From NCBI GenBank assembly GCA_902495155.1, contig CABUWD010000024.1, forward strand, positions 1 to 19,564: a DNA stretch of 19,564 nt. The letters run 5' to 3'. This DNA is from an uncultured Collinsella sp. Its GTDB lineage: Bacteria > Actinomycetota > Coriobacteriia > Coriobacteriales > Coriobacteriaceae. This document shows, piece by piece, positions 1-6,748 of the stretch; positions within the stretch are counted from its first letter, which is position 1, and each line of letters opens with the position of its first letter. A model generated the notes under the pieces. It was not told the DNA's origin. It ran no database searches and saw nothing but the letters and a program-made list of their open reading frames with translations. The position numbers were made by a program, and so were the translations under genes.

Positions 1-407
1 ACCGAGATGGCGTGACGCAGGACAACCGGGATGGCGTCCATGATGGCCTCGCGCAGGCCACAAAGCACGAGCAGCAAGATGACGACGCCCTCAAGGAAGA
101 TGACGCTCATGGCCACGTGCCAGTCACCGCCGCAGACGGTGGTGGTGATTCCGGCGATCATCGCGTTGACGCCTAAGCCCGACGCGCAAGCGAGCGGGCG
201 GTTGGCGAAGATGCCCATGCAGATGGTCATGATGCCGGCGCCCAGGCAGGTGGCACAGGCGAGCGCTCCCGCATCGATGCCAGCGCCCGAGAGCACCGCG
301 GGGTTGACGGCGATGATATAGGCCATCGCCAGGAATGTTGTCAGTCCAGCGCGGAGTTCGGTCCCGATTGTGGACTTGCGCTCGCTGACGTGAAATAGTT
401 CGTCCAT
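1..407 (-). CDS. NCS2/AzgA-type purine (guanine/hypoxanthine) permease, N-terminal part
   Basis: This is the first 135 residues of a membrane permease; the 3' part lies beyond the left edge. The translation begins MDELFHVSERKSTIGTELRA and continues with hydrophobic segments and the segments FLAMAYIIAVNP and GLGVNAMIAG. These match the N-terminal half of the AzgA/PbuG branch of the NCS2 family, where GxGxNA lies near the substrate site. Residues near the truncation (LREAIMDAIPVVLRHAIS) also fit that branch. Family members import adenine, guanine or hypoxanthine with protons. The start is the ATG at 405-407, preceded on the minus strand by GGAAAGGG. A TATAGT -10-like hexamer lies near 464-469, giving a leader of only about 50 nt, too short for a purine riboswitch. 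The exact base transported cannot be told from this fragment. Confidence 0.85.
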   Translation of the reverse strand, partial: MDELFHVSERKSTIGTELRAGLTTFLAMAYIIAVNPAVLSGAGIDAGALACATCLGAGIMTICMGIFANRPLACASGLGVNAMIAGITTTVCGGDWHVAMSVIFLEGVVILLLVLCGLREAIMDAIPVVLRHAIS

Positions 408-600
408 GCATACCCTTTCCTTGTTCGGCCCCGAGTTTAGGCCGATTGACACGAACTCACCCACTATAGCCCCTTTACGACGCTGTTGTTCCTCGCATGT
501 TGATGTTCGGCGCTTTGTAGCAGACGGACGGTATTTTTCGCATGAAAATGTGTGGGTACCGTATACTTAAGCGGTTACAACGACCCCTATGGAGGAACGT

Positions 601-1020
601 ATGATTAAAGAGCTTTGCCACGACGAGGCTATCCTGTCCCAGCGTTGCGAGGTTGCGACCGTCGAGGACGAGTCGGTTGCTCAGGACCTGATCGATACCA
701 TCAAGTCGCTCGACGATGCCGGCTGCTTGGCCGCCAACCAGATTGGCGTTACCAAGAAGGTCTGCGTCTATCTGGACGACGCCGGCGAGCCCCACGTGCT
801 CTATAACCCCCGTCTGGTGTTTGGCTTGGGGGCCAGCAAGATGGAGGAGAGCTGCCTGACGCACGAGGAGGTCACCAAGTCCACGCGCTATATCAAGTGC
901 AAGGTTGCCTTTGACCAGATCGTCGACGGCAAGATGAAGGAGTGCCGCCGCGACTACGCGGGCTTTGAGGCACAAATGATCCAGCATATGATCGACCACT
1001 GTCTCGGCAAGTTGGTCTAA
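601..1020 (+). CDS. Peptide-deformylase-like protein with the catalytic Glu replaced
   Basis: This 139-residue protein has the layout of a short peptide deformylase, which removes the N-formyl group from nascent proteins using a metal held by one Cys and two His. Motif 1 appears as GCLAANQIG (residues 41-49), motif 2 as ESCLT with the ligand Cys85, and motif 3 as QHMIDH with His129 and His133. The usual HExDH Glu, the general acid/base, is Met130. Motif 2 has Ser where EGCLS has Gly. Metal binding could therefore survive while normal catalysis is doubtful. It resembles the gene at 14660-15070 in start (MIK), length and ending, so the two look like paralogues. I chose the ATG at 601 because GGAGG (591-595) sits 5 nt upstream; an in-frame ATG at 589 overlaps that site. 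The stop codon lies in the left arm of a palindromic element. It could be inactive, regulatory or of altered activity. Confidence 0.8.
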   Translation: MIKELCHDEAILSQRCEVATVEDESVAQDLIDTIKSLDDAGCLAANQIGVTKKVCVYLDDAGEPHVLYNPRLVFGLGASKMEESCLTHEEVTKSTRYIKCKVAFDQIVDGKMKECRRDYAGFEAQMIQHMIDHCLGKLV

Positions 1021-1123
1021 GGGGATCAAAGCACCGCACCTTGCCGCTCAATCGTCGCTTGCGTACCGTTAGTACGCGGCGCTCCTCTTTCGTGGCAATC
1101 TGCGGCACTTTGACCCCTTAGAC
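1015..1123. repeat. Long imperfect palindromic element (MITE/REP-like candidate)
   Basis: The ends are an inverted repeat: GTCTAAGGGG(A)TCAAAG at 1015-1031 and CTTTGACCCCTTAGAC at 1108-1123. The arms continue inward with CCGCA (1034-1038) against TGCGG (1101-1105) and TTGCC (1041-1045) against GGCAA (1094-1098). A central hairpin is GCGTAC-CGTTA-GTACGC (1061-1077). The whole ~109 bp could fold into one long interrupted hairpin. It has no T-run at its end, so it is not a typical intrinsic terminator, and a separate terminator follows. It contains the stop codon of the upstream gene. Its size and architecture suggest a dispersed palindromic repeat, but only one copy is in this window. Confidence 0.6.
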
Positions 1124-1166
1124 GACCTGCGGGGTTAACTTGGTTGAGTTTATCCAGCTTGAATAG

Positions 1167-1207
1167 TCCGGGCGTGACATTGTTGTCATGTCCGGGCTTT
1201 TGTGTTT
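1167..1207 (+). terminator. Intrinsic terminator before the bile salt hydrolase gene
   Basis: The stem is TCCGGGCGTGACA (1167-1179) with a short loop and TGTCATGTCCGG (1184-1195), partly through G-U pairs. It is followed by CTTTTGTGTTT. It separates the deformylase-like gene from the next gene. Confidence 0.65.
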
Positions 1208-1264
1208 AGCGCCTTTTTGTTTGGTGACAATAACCTTAGCAAGAACGTAAAGCTAGGAGGCGCT

Positions 1265-2230
1265 ATGTGCACGAGTATTCGATTTACCGATAATTCTGGC
1301 CACATGTATCTAGGCCGCAACCTCGACTGGAGCTTTGACTACGGCCAACAGGTTCGCGTGATGCCGCGCGGGTTCCACATTCCGTATTCGTTTATCGACG
1401 ACGCGACAGCGGCACACGCGGTGATCGGTATGTGCATCGATTACAAGAACTACCCTATGTTCTTCGATTGCGGCAACGATGCGGGCCTCGCCGTAGCGGG
1501 CCTCAATTTCCCGGGTTATGCCGAGTATGCCGAGGGGCCGGTTGATGGAAAGACCAATATCGCGGCCTATGAGTTTCCCCTGTGGGTGGCAGCGACGTTC
1601 TCGACGGTCGATGAGGTCGAGGCCGCGCTGCGCGACACGGTGATTGTTGCCAAATCTGCAGGAGAGGGGCTGGGCGTGTCGCTGCTCCATTGGATTATCG
1701 GCGACAGCCAGCGTAGCATCGTGGTCGAGATGATGGCTGACGGCCTGCATGTATACGACGATCCAGTCGACACCCTTGCCAACCAGCCGACCTTCCCGTG
1801 GCACATGGAAAACCTGCGCACCTATATCACCGCCACAAGCGATTTTCCTCAGACGGCGACATGGCGTGGCGCCGAGCTCAAGCCCTATGGCGCGGGTGCC
1901 GGCATGCGTGGTATTCCGGGTGACTGCTATTCGCCGAGCCGTTTTGTAAAGGCGGCGTACCTCAATGCCAATTACCCGCAAAAAGACAGCGAGGCCGAAA
2001 ACGTCGTCCGCATGTTCCGCTCGCTCGAGGGCGTGGTGATGATTGAGGGGGCGTCCAGGATGGGCGATGGCAAGTTCGAGAAGACTATCTACACCGGATG
2101 CTTTAGCGCGCGCACGGGCAATTATTACTACGCGATGTATGGGGATCCGTCGATTCGCTACGTGAGCCTGATGGATGCCGAGGGCGCGAGCCCCGATAGG
2201 CTCGTGGTTCCCGAGCCGCGTCGTTCGTAG
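1265..2230 (+). CDS. bsh: Bile salt hydrolase / choloylglycine hydrolase
   Basis: This 321-residue cytoplasmic Ntn-hydrolase of the choloylglycine hydrolase family cleaves the amide bond of glycine- or taurine-conjugated bile salts. Starting at the ATG at 1265 exposes Cys2 as the N-terminal nucleophile once Met is removed. The family residues follow in order: Arg18 and Asp21 in GRNLDW, Asn81 in GLNFPGYA, Asn173 in LANQPTFPW and Arg226 in SPSRFVKAAY. Spacing and length match characterised enzymes, and no signal peptide is present. TAGGAGG (1254-1260) is ideally spaced from this ATG, and the upstream in-frame ATG would bury the catalytic Cys. The selectivity-loop region contains Ser264-Arg265-Met266, resembling the S-R-x motif linked to taurine preference in lactobacilli; that is inference. 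Penicillin V acylase is the close alternative. The gene stands alone between two terminators. Confidence 0.93.
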   Translation: MCTSIRFTDNSGHMYLGRNLDWSFDYGQQVRVMPRGFHIPYSFIDDATAAHAVIGMCIDYKNYPMFFDCGNDAGLAVAGLNFPGYAEYAEGPVDGKTNIAAYEFPLWVAATFSTVDEVEAALRDTVIVAKSAGEGLGVSLLHWIIGDSQRSIVVEMMADGLHVYDDPVDTLANQPTFPWHMENLRTYITATSDFPQTATWRGAELKPYGAGAGMRGIPGDCYSPSRFVKAAYLNANYPQKDSEAENVVRMFRSLEGVVMIEGASRMGDGKFEKTIYTGCFSARTGNYYYAMYGDPSIRYVSLMDAEGASPDRLVVPEPRRS

Positions 2231-2253
2231 GTGAGAAGTCCGTCGCGATACAA

Positions 2254-2289
2254 AGCGGCCCTGCATCTCTCGTGAGGTGCAGGGCCGCT
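2254..2289. terminator. Bidirectional terminator between bsh and kup
   Basis: A stem of AGCGGCCCTGCA (2254-2265) pairs with TGCAGGGCCGCT (2278-2289) around a short loop. It lies between convergent genes 79 bp apart. On the minus strand the stem is followed by TTGTAT, and on the plus strand by a T-poor GTCGTTGATTT, so it may serve kup best. Confidence 0.75.
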
Positions 2290-2309
2290 GTCGTTGATTT
2301 ATGACGTCG

Positions 2310-4559
2310 CTAGAAGTTGGCGTCGTTGAGTTGTTCGTTCTCGAGGCCGTCGAGCTGTTGCTGTTCGGGCGTATCGGCGACACTCTCGAGCAACTCGGTG
2401 GGATCGACGTTCATGTCCTTACCGGCTTCGTTGCCGTTGACCAAGTCGTCCGAGAAGATGTCGACTTCCATTTCCTCGGCCTCTTCGATCTGAACCTCGA
2501 GCGGCACCTGGGTGCGCACGAGCTTAACGGCCGGGCGCATGCGGGCAAACAGCGGTACGTACTCAATGATGATGGCCGAGTTCTCGAGACCGTACCAGCG
2601 TGCCGGGCTTCCGCAGGCGCGGCGGACGGCGTACTTGATGGCCATCACGCGGTGGTCATTGCGGTTGATGTCCGTTTCGGGGGCAAGCATCTTGCGCAGC
2701 ATGCAAAAGCGGAAGTCACCTACGTTGCCGCGCGTCTCGTAGATGGAGTAGGTGTGATGTTGCGGCGGCAGCTCGCCCGATGCCATCAAGTCGCCGACGA
2801 TCTGACGCAGATAGGCGTTGACGCGCTGGTTGACCTTAAAGCCCAGGTCCAGGCGCACGCGGAACAAAAAGTCCGTGCCAAAGGTCTCGACGGAATACTC
2901 GTGCGTATAGGGTTCGTCGGTAACGTGCACGTTGATGAACCAATATGCCTTGGCGCGCTTGGGGTGCTTGTCCAGGATGGAATAGAGCACGTCGCGGTCG
3001 AGTGTGAGCGGATCGGGGCTGTTGGTGAGGAACACCAGATTGTCGGCGAGCACGGGGTAGGTCTCGTCGTTGCGCAGGCGGTTGAGCTGATCGATGTACT
3101 TGGAGACGGGCAGCAGGATCGTCTGCGTGCGCTCGATGGCGGTGCCGCGGCGCCACACATACATAAGGCCAAACAGCAGCGCGGCCAGGAAGATCATGAC
3201 GTAGCCGCCGTCAAAGAACATGGTGAGGCACGAGGCGAAGAAGCACAGCTCAATGGCACCAAAGAGCAGGGCGAAGACGCAGGCACCCAGCCTGTGCTTG
3301 AGGATGCCGGCGATGTAGCTCGTCAAAAGCGTCGTGGTCATGAGCATGGTCACGGTAATGGCGAGGCCGTAGGCGCTCTCCATGCGCTCGGAGTTTTGGA
3401 ACAGCAGCACGATGAAGATGCAGCCGACCCACATGATGTTGTTGACGAGCGGAATATAGAGCTGCCCCTTGGTGTCGCTGGGGTAGTGGATGCGCAGATG
3501 CGGCATAAGGTTGAGACGCGTTGCCTCGGATACCAGCGAGAACGAGCCGGTGATGAGCGCCTGCGAGGCAATGATGGCCGCCACGGCCGAAAGCACGATG
3601 GCAAAGGGGCGCAGGGGCTCGGGAAGCATCATATAGAACGGGTTGACGATATCCATCGCGAGCATCTGGGGATTGGAATTGTTGGCGAGCAGCCAAGCGC
3701 CCTGACCCAGATAGTTAAGGATGAGGGCCGCCTTTACGAACGGCCAGGATGCGTAAATGTTAGCCTTGCCCACGTGACCCATGTCCGAATAGAGCGCCTC
3801 GGCGCCGGTCGTCGACAGGAAGACGAAGCCGAGCACCATAATACCCGAGTGGTTGATGGGCGAGAACAGGAACATGATGCCGCGAATGGGGTTGAGCGCG
3901 CGCAGGATGGACAAGTTGCCGAGCATGTTGAACAGGCCGGCGCCAGCCAAGAACAGGAACCACAGCGTCATAAGCGGGCCGAACAGCTTGCCGATTGACG
4001 AGGTGCCGGCGCGCTGCATGGCAAACAGGCCGCAGATAATGATGATGGTGATGATGATTACGTTGGTCTGGCCGTCACCCAAAAGCGCATGGCCCCACTC
4101 GATAGTGCGCAAGCCCTCGATGGCCGTGGTAACCGTGACGGCGGGGGTGAGGATGCCGTCAGCGAGCAGCGCCGCGCCGCCGATCATGGCGGGGAGAATC
4201 AGCCATGGCGCCACCTTGCGCACGAGACTGAACAGGGCGAAGATGCCGCCCTCGTTGTGGTTATCGGCCTTCATGGCGATTACCACGTACTTGACCGTGG
4301 TCACGAGCGTCATGGTCCAGATGACGAGCGAAAGCGCGCCCAGGATCATGTCCTCGCTGACGGTACCGATGCCGCCGTTGTTGGCGACGATTGATTTCAT
4401 GGTGTACATGGGGCTCGTGCCGATGTCGCCATAGACGACGCCGAGCGTTACGAGCAGCATGCCAGCGGAGAGGGGGATGGCTCCGTGCCCGCCTTGCCCG
4501 CGCTGGTCTTGGAGGTTTGCCTCCAGCTTGTTGTGTGCCACGTGGACTCCCTTGGACAT
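2310..4559 (-). CDS. kup: Kup-family potassium uptake transporter
   Basis: This 749-residue protein belongs to the KUP/HAK/KT family of proton-coupled K+ importers. The signature VVYGDIGTSPMYT is at residues 41-53, near the first membrane helix. NHNEGGIFALFSLVR and GAALLADGILTPAVTV follow, both conserved in the family. About twelve hydrophobic segments span roughly residues 30-470. A soluble C-terminal domain of about 270 residues follows, rich in acidic residues at its very end. The length is slightly above E. coli Kup (622 aa) because of the longer tail. The ATG at 4559 has AGAGG about 5 nt upstream. A TATAAA -10-like sequence lies near 4597-4602 on the minus strand. I saw no c-di-AMP riboswitch in the 138 bp upstream. 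It is probably monocistronic, between its own terminator and that of the DMT gene. Confidence 0.93.
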   Translation of the reverse strand: MSKGVHVAHNKLEANLQDQRGQGGHGAIPLSAGMLLVTLGVVYGDIGTSPMYTMKSIVANNGGIGTVSEDMILGALSLVIWTMTLVTTVKYVVIAMKADNHNEGGIFALFSLVRKVAPWLILPAMIGGAALLADGILTPAVTVTTAIEGLRTIEWGHALLGDGQTNVIIITIIIICGLFAMQRAGTSSIGKLFGPLMTLWFLFLAGAGLFNMLGNLSILRALNPIRGIMFLFSPINHSGIMVLGFVFLSTTGAEALYSDMGHVGKANIYASWPFVKAALILNYLGQGAWLLANNSNPQMLAMDIVNPFYMMLPEPLRPFAIVLSAVAAIIASQALITGSFSLVSEATRLNLMPHLRIHYPSDTKGQLYIPLVNNIMWVGCIFIVLLFQNSERMESAYGLAITVTMLMTTTLLTSYIAGILKHRLGACVFALLFGAIELCFFASCLTMFFDGGYVMIFLAALLFGLMYVWRRGTAIERTQTILLPVSKYIDQLNRLRNDETYPVLADNLVFLTNSPDPLTLDRDVLYSILDKHPKRAKAYWFINVHVTDEPYTHEYSVETFGTDFLFRVRLDLGFKVNQRVNAYLRQIVGDLMASGELPPQHHTYSIYETRGNVGDFRFCMLRKMLAPETDINRNDHRVMAIKYAVRRACGSPARWYGLENSAIIIEYVPLFARMRPAVKLVRTQVPLEVQIEEAEEMEVDIFSDDLVNGNEAGKDMNVDPTELLESVADTPEQQQLDGLENEQLNDANF

Positions 4560-4640
4560 CTAGCCTCTGCCACGAGCAGTAGACCTTTATGCCATCTTTA
4601 TACATATAAGAGCAGTTTGGCACATCGGGGTGTTTTAGAC

Positions 4641-4664
4641 AATAATCCCCATCTGGGGATTATT
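4641..4664 (-). terminator. Hairpin terminator downstream of the EamA transporter gene
   Basis: AATAATCCCC (4641-4650) and GGGGATTATT (4655-4664) form a perfect 10 bp stem with an ATCT loop. On the minus strand it is followed by GTCTAAAA. It lies 35 bp past the stop of the DMT gene and upstream of kup. The T-tract is supplied mainly by the stem itself. Confidence 0.65.
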
Positions 4665-4698
4665 CATATACGCAGGTAGCATTTCAGAGCAGGGGCTA

Positions 4699-5610
4699 TT
4701 AAGCACGCGCTGTCTGGGCGATGCCGGCCTTAGCGCTTGCGCGTTTGCCGGCGAGTTCGCAAAAGATTGCGCCGCCGATGATAAGCACGGCGCCCATCAG
4801 ACGGACCGGTGTTATGGCTTCGCCCAAAAGGACGGCCGAGAATACGACGGCCGAAAGCGGCTCGAGGTAGCCGACGACCGCGACGGTCTGCACGGGCAGT
4901 TTGGCGACGGCGCTAAAGTAGAGCAGGCAACCGATGCCGGTGTTGACAATGCCGAGCATGGCAACGGCGCGCCAATCGATGCCGGCGGCAATGCTGAGGG
5001 AGAGGAACGAGGGGGCACCTTGCGTGAAGAGCGTAAGGATCAACGCGGTCACAAAGGCGGCACTCACCTGGAGCGTGGAGTTTTCGAGACCCTCGATGTG
5101 CGGCGCACCCTTGCTGGCGATGACCATCAATGCATAGCAGAAGGCCGAGGCGATGCCGCACACGATGCCTGCGATGGGCATATTGCCGCCGAGGCCTTGG
5201 GCCGCGATGAGGAAGGCGCCGCAGGCGACGGCTATGAAGCCGGTAATTTTACCGCCGGTCAGCTTCTCGCCAAAAATGAGCGGGGAGAGGGCCATAACGA
5301 TGATGGGACCGCAGTAATACAGCAGCGAGGATACGCCGACGCCGATCGTCTGGTAGGCGCGGAACAGAAAAATCCAGCTGGCGCCCAGCGCGGCTCCCGA
5401 GAGGAGAAGGGCTGCGGCTTCGCGGGGGCGAGATGGCGCCTGCAGTTTATGGCGTTGAGTGATGGCGAGGATGGTGACAAGCGAGAGTGCGCCCAAAAAC
5501 GTGCGCAGGAGCACGATATCAGAGCTCGGCAGCGCGATGGCAGCGGCGATGATGCCGTTGGAGCCAAACAATAGCAATGCTGCTAGGTACGTAAACAGTC
5601 CGTTGTTCAT
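4699..5610 (-). CDS. EamA/DMT-superfamily permease
   Basis: This 303-residue membrane protein has about ten hydrophobic helices in two repeats, the layout of EamA (drug/metabolite transporter) proteins. Segments typical of the family are ALGASWIFLFRAYQTIGVG, SSLLYYCGPIIVMALSP and IFGEKLTG in the first half. LPVQTVAVVGYLEPLSAVV and LLGEAITPVRLMGAVLIIGG lie in the second half. The tail is basic and cytoplasmic. Members export amino acids or other small metabolites; the substrate cannot be read from sequence. The ATG at 5610 has GAGGGGA upstream. The gene diverges from a LysR regulator across a 118 bp spacer holding a perfect palindrome, so control by that regulator is likely. Confidence 0.88.
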   Translation of the reverse strand: MNNGLFTYLAALLLFGSNGIIAAAIALPSSDIVLLRTFLGALSLVTILAITQRHKLQAPSRPREAAALLLSGAALGASWIFLFRAYQTIGVGVSSLLYYCGPIIVMALSPLIFGEKLTGGKITGFIAVACGAFLIAAQGLGGNMPIAGIVCGIASAFCYALMVIASKGAPHIEGLENSTLQVSAAFVTALILTLFTQGAPSFLSLSIAAGIDWRAVAMLGIVNTGIGCLLYFSAVAKLPVQTVAVVGYLEPLSAVVFSAVLLGEAITPVRLMGAVLIIGGAIFCELAGKRASAKAGIAQTARA

Positions 5611-5639
5611 GCGCTGACATCCCCTCTATATCCGAGCAT

Positions 5640-5656
5640 GTTCACTATGGGTGAAC
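5640..5656. promoter_or_regulatory. LysR-type operator between the DMT permease and its LysR regulator
   Basis: GTTCAC-TATGG-GTGAAC is a perfect 6+6 bp palindrome with a 5 bp spacer. It contains the LysR consensus T-N11-A (T5642 to A5654). It lies between the divergent genes, about 30 bp upstream of the DMT start. It also overlaps the -35 zone of the regulator's promoter (TATAAT -10 at 5678-5683). Confidence 0.7.
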
Positions 5657-5677
5657 TGGCTTTTGAAGAAAAGCGAA

Positions 5678-5683
5678 TATAAT
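5678..5683 (+). promoter_or_regulatory. -10 element of the LysR gene
   Basis: A perfect TATAAT lies 45 bp upstream of the GTG start at 5729. No good -35 hexamer is found at the expected distance, and the palindrome at 5640-5656 covers that zone, as in autoregulated LysR genes. Confidence 0.5.
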
Positions 5684-5728
5684 GCATGGCAAACATGACA
5701 AAAACTCATGTAAAGGTGGAGGCGTGCC

Positions 5729-6586
5729 GTGGAGACCAATATCCAAAAGATGCAAGTGCTGCTCGAGACGGTGCGTGCCGGCAGCTTTACGCGTGCTGCA
5801 GAGCGGCTGAGCTATTCGCAGTCGGGCGTGAGCCGCATGGTGGGCGACCTTGAGGCAGACTGGGGTTTTAAGGTGCTTGATCGCAGCCGCGAGGGCGTGG
5901 TGCTTTCTGCCGACGGGCGGCAGGTCATGCCGGCGGTCGAGGCGTTATGCGAAGAGTTTGGCCGCCTGCAGCGACGCGTGGACGAGATGCGAGGGCTCAT
6001 GCGTGGCAAGATCTGTATCGGTACGTTTTCGAGTGTGGCGACCCATGTGTTGCCGCCGGTGATCGCGCGGTTTCGCGCCGATCACCCGGATGTCGATTAC
6101 GAGCTGCTGATGGGTGATTACTCTGAGATTGAGCAATGGGTGGCGGAAGGCCGCTGCGCCCTGGGCTTTATCCCGCGCGAGCCACGCGGCACCGGCATGG
6201 CGTCGCGGCCGTTGGTGCAAGACGAGCTGATGGCCGTGGTGCCAGCGGACTCCTCGCTTGCCACCGCGGAGGTCGTTTCCCTTGCCGATTTGGCAAACGA
6301 TCAGTTTATTCTGCTGGAACGCGGTAGCGACGACGAGATTACGCCGCTGTTTCGCCGCGCGGGCCTGGCGGTGCGTTCTAAGCTGTCGACCTGGGATGAC
6401 TATGCGATTATGGCTATGGTCGAGGACGGCCTGGGCGTGAGCATTCTTCCGGCGCTCATCTTGCGCCGCTGCCAGTTCGATGTCGCCGTGCGTCCGCTCG
6501 AGGGACGTCCCCATCGGCAGATCAACGCCATATACCGCACCGCTGACGTTTCGCTTGCGGCGGCTCGTTTCTTTGAATATCTCTAA
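5729..6586 (+). CDS. LysR-family transcriptional regulator (divergent from DMT permease)
   Basis: This 285-residue LysR-type regulator has an N-terminal winged helix-turn-helix at residues 1-60 (FTRAAERLSYSQSGVSRMVGDLE). A linker helix follows, then a substrate-binding-like effector domain from about residue 90 (GKICIGTFSSVATHVLPPVIA). Late segments such as MAMVEDGLGVSILPALIL are typical of the effector cleft. Translation begins at GTG 5729, with GGTGGAGG (5715-5722) well spaced. The gene is transcribed away from the EamA permease and the palindrome lies between them, the usual layout for a LysR regulator of a neighbouring exporter. The effector is unknown. Confidence 0.9.
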   Translation: METNIQKMQVLLETVRAGSFTRAAERLSYSQSGVSRMVGDLEADWGFKVLDRSREGVVLSADGRQVMPAVEALCEEFGRLQRRVDEMRGLMRGKICIGTFSSVATHVLPPVIARFRADHPDVDYELLMGDYSEIEQWVAEGRCALGFIPREPRGTGMASRPLVQDELMAVVPADSSLATAEVVSLADLANDQFILLERGSDDEITPLFRRAGLAVRSKLSTWDDYAIMAMVEDGLGVSILPALILRRCQFDVAVRPLEGRPHRQINAIYRTADVSLAAARFFEYL

Positions 6587-6645
6587 ACGTGTACACGTCA
6601 TTGTTCGCTTTGGGCAAATCTCGGAGTCTGGTGCATTTTCTTATG

Positions 6646-6730
6646 AAATTGAACTTTCGAATGAGGTGCCGCGTTATACTGCTGCCTAAATTGAACCTTG
6701 GTTCAATTCGTGTTCTATAAATTGAACTTT
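6646..6730 (+). promoter_or_regulatory. Repeated operator sites in front of the HTH-aminotransferase gene
   Basis: AAATTGAAC occurs three times: at 6646-6654, 6688-6696 and 6719-6727. The first and last continue as TTT. The middle one is half of a perfect palindrome, AATTGAACC-TT-GGTTCAATT (6689-6708). A TATACT -10-like hexamer (6675-6680) lies between the first and second copies, so a regulator bound here would cover the promoter and start site. The downstream gene encodes its own XRE-like DNA-binding domain, so autoregulation is the simplest reading. Confidence 0.6.
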
Positions 6731-6748
6731 GCCAGCAAGGAGGTTCTA

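Noticed and set aside
408..480. Purine riboswitch upstream of the purine permease
   Set aside because: The leader after the predicted promoter is only about 50 nt and lacks the conserved aptamer core.
589..600. Upstream ATG for the deformylase-like gene
   Set aside because: It overlaps the GGAGG that serves the ATG at 601, and the paralogue also begins MIK.
2301..3998. Long open frame on the plus strand opposite kup
   Set aside because: It is the mirror of a clear transporter gene, rich in His, Gln and Val from the codon pattern of the other strand, and has no ribosome site.
4560..4698. c-di-AMP (ydaO-type) riboswitch upstream of kup
   Set aside because: The spacer is too short and shows no conserved core; the only clear structure is the terminator of the upstream gene.
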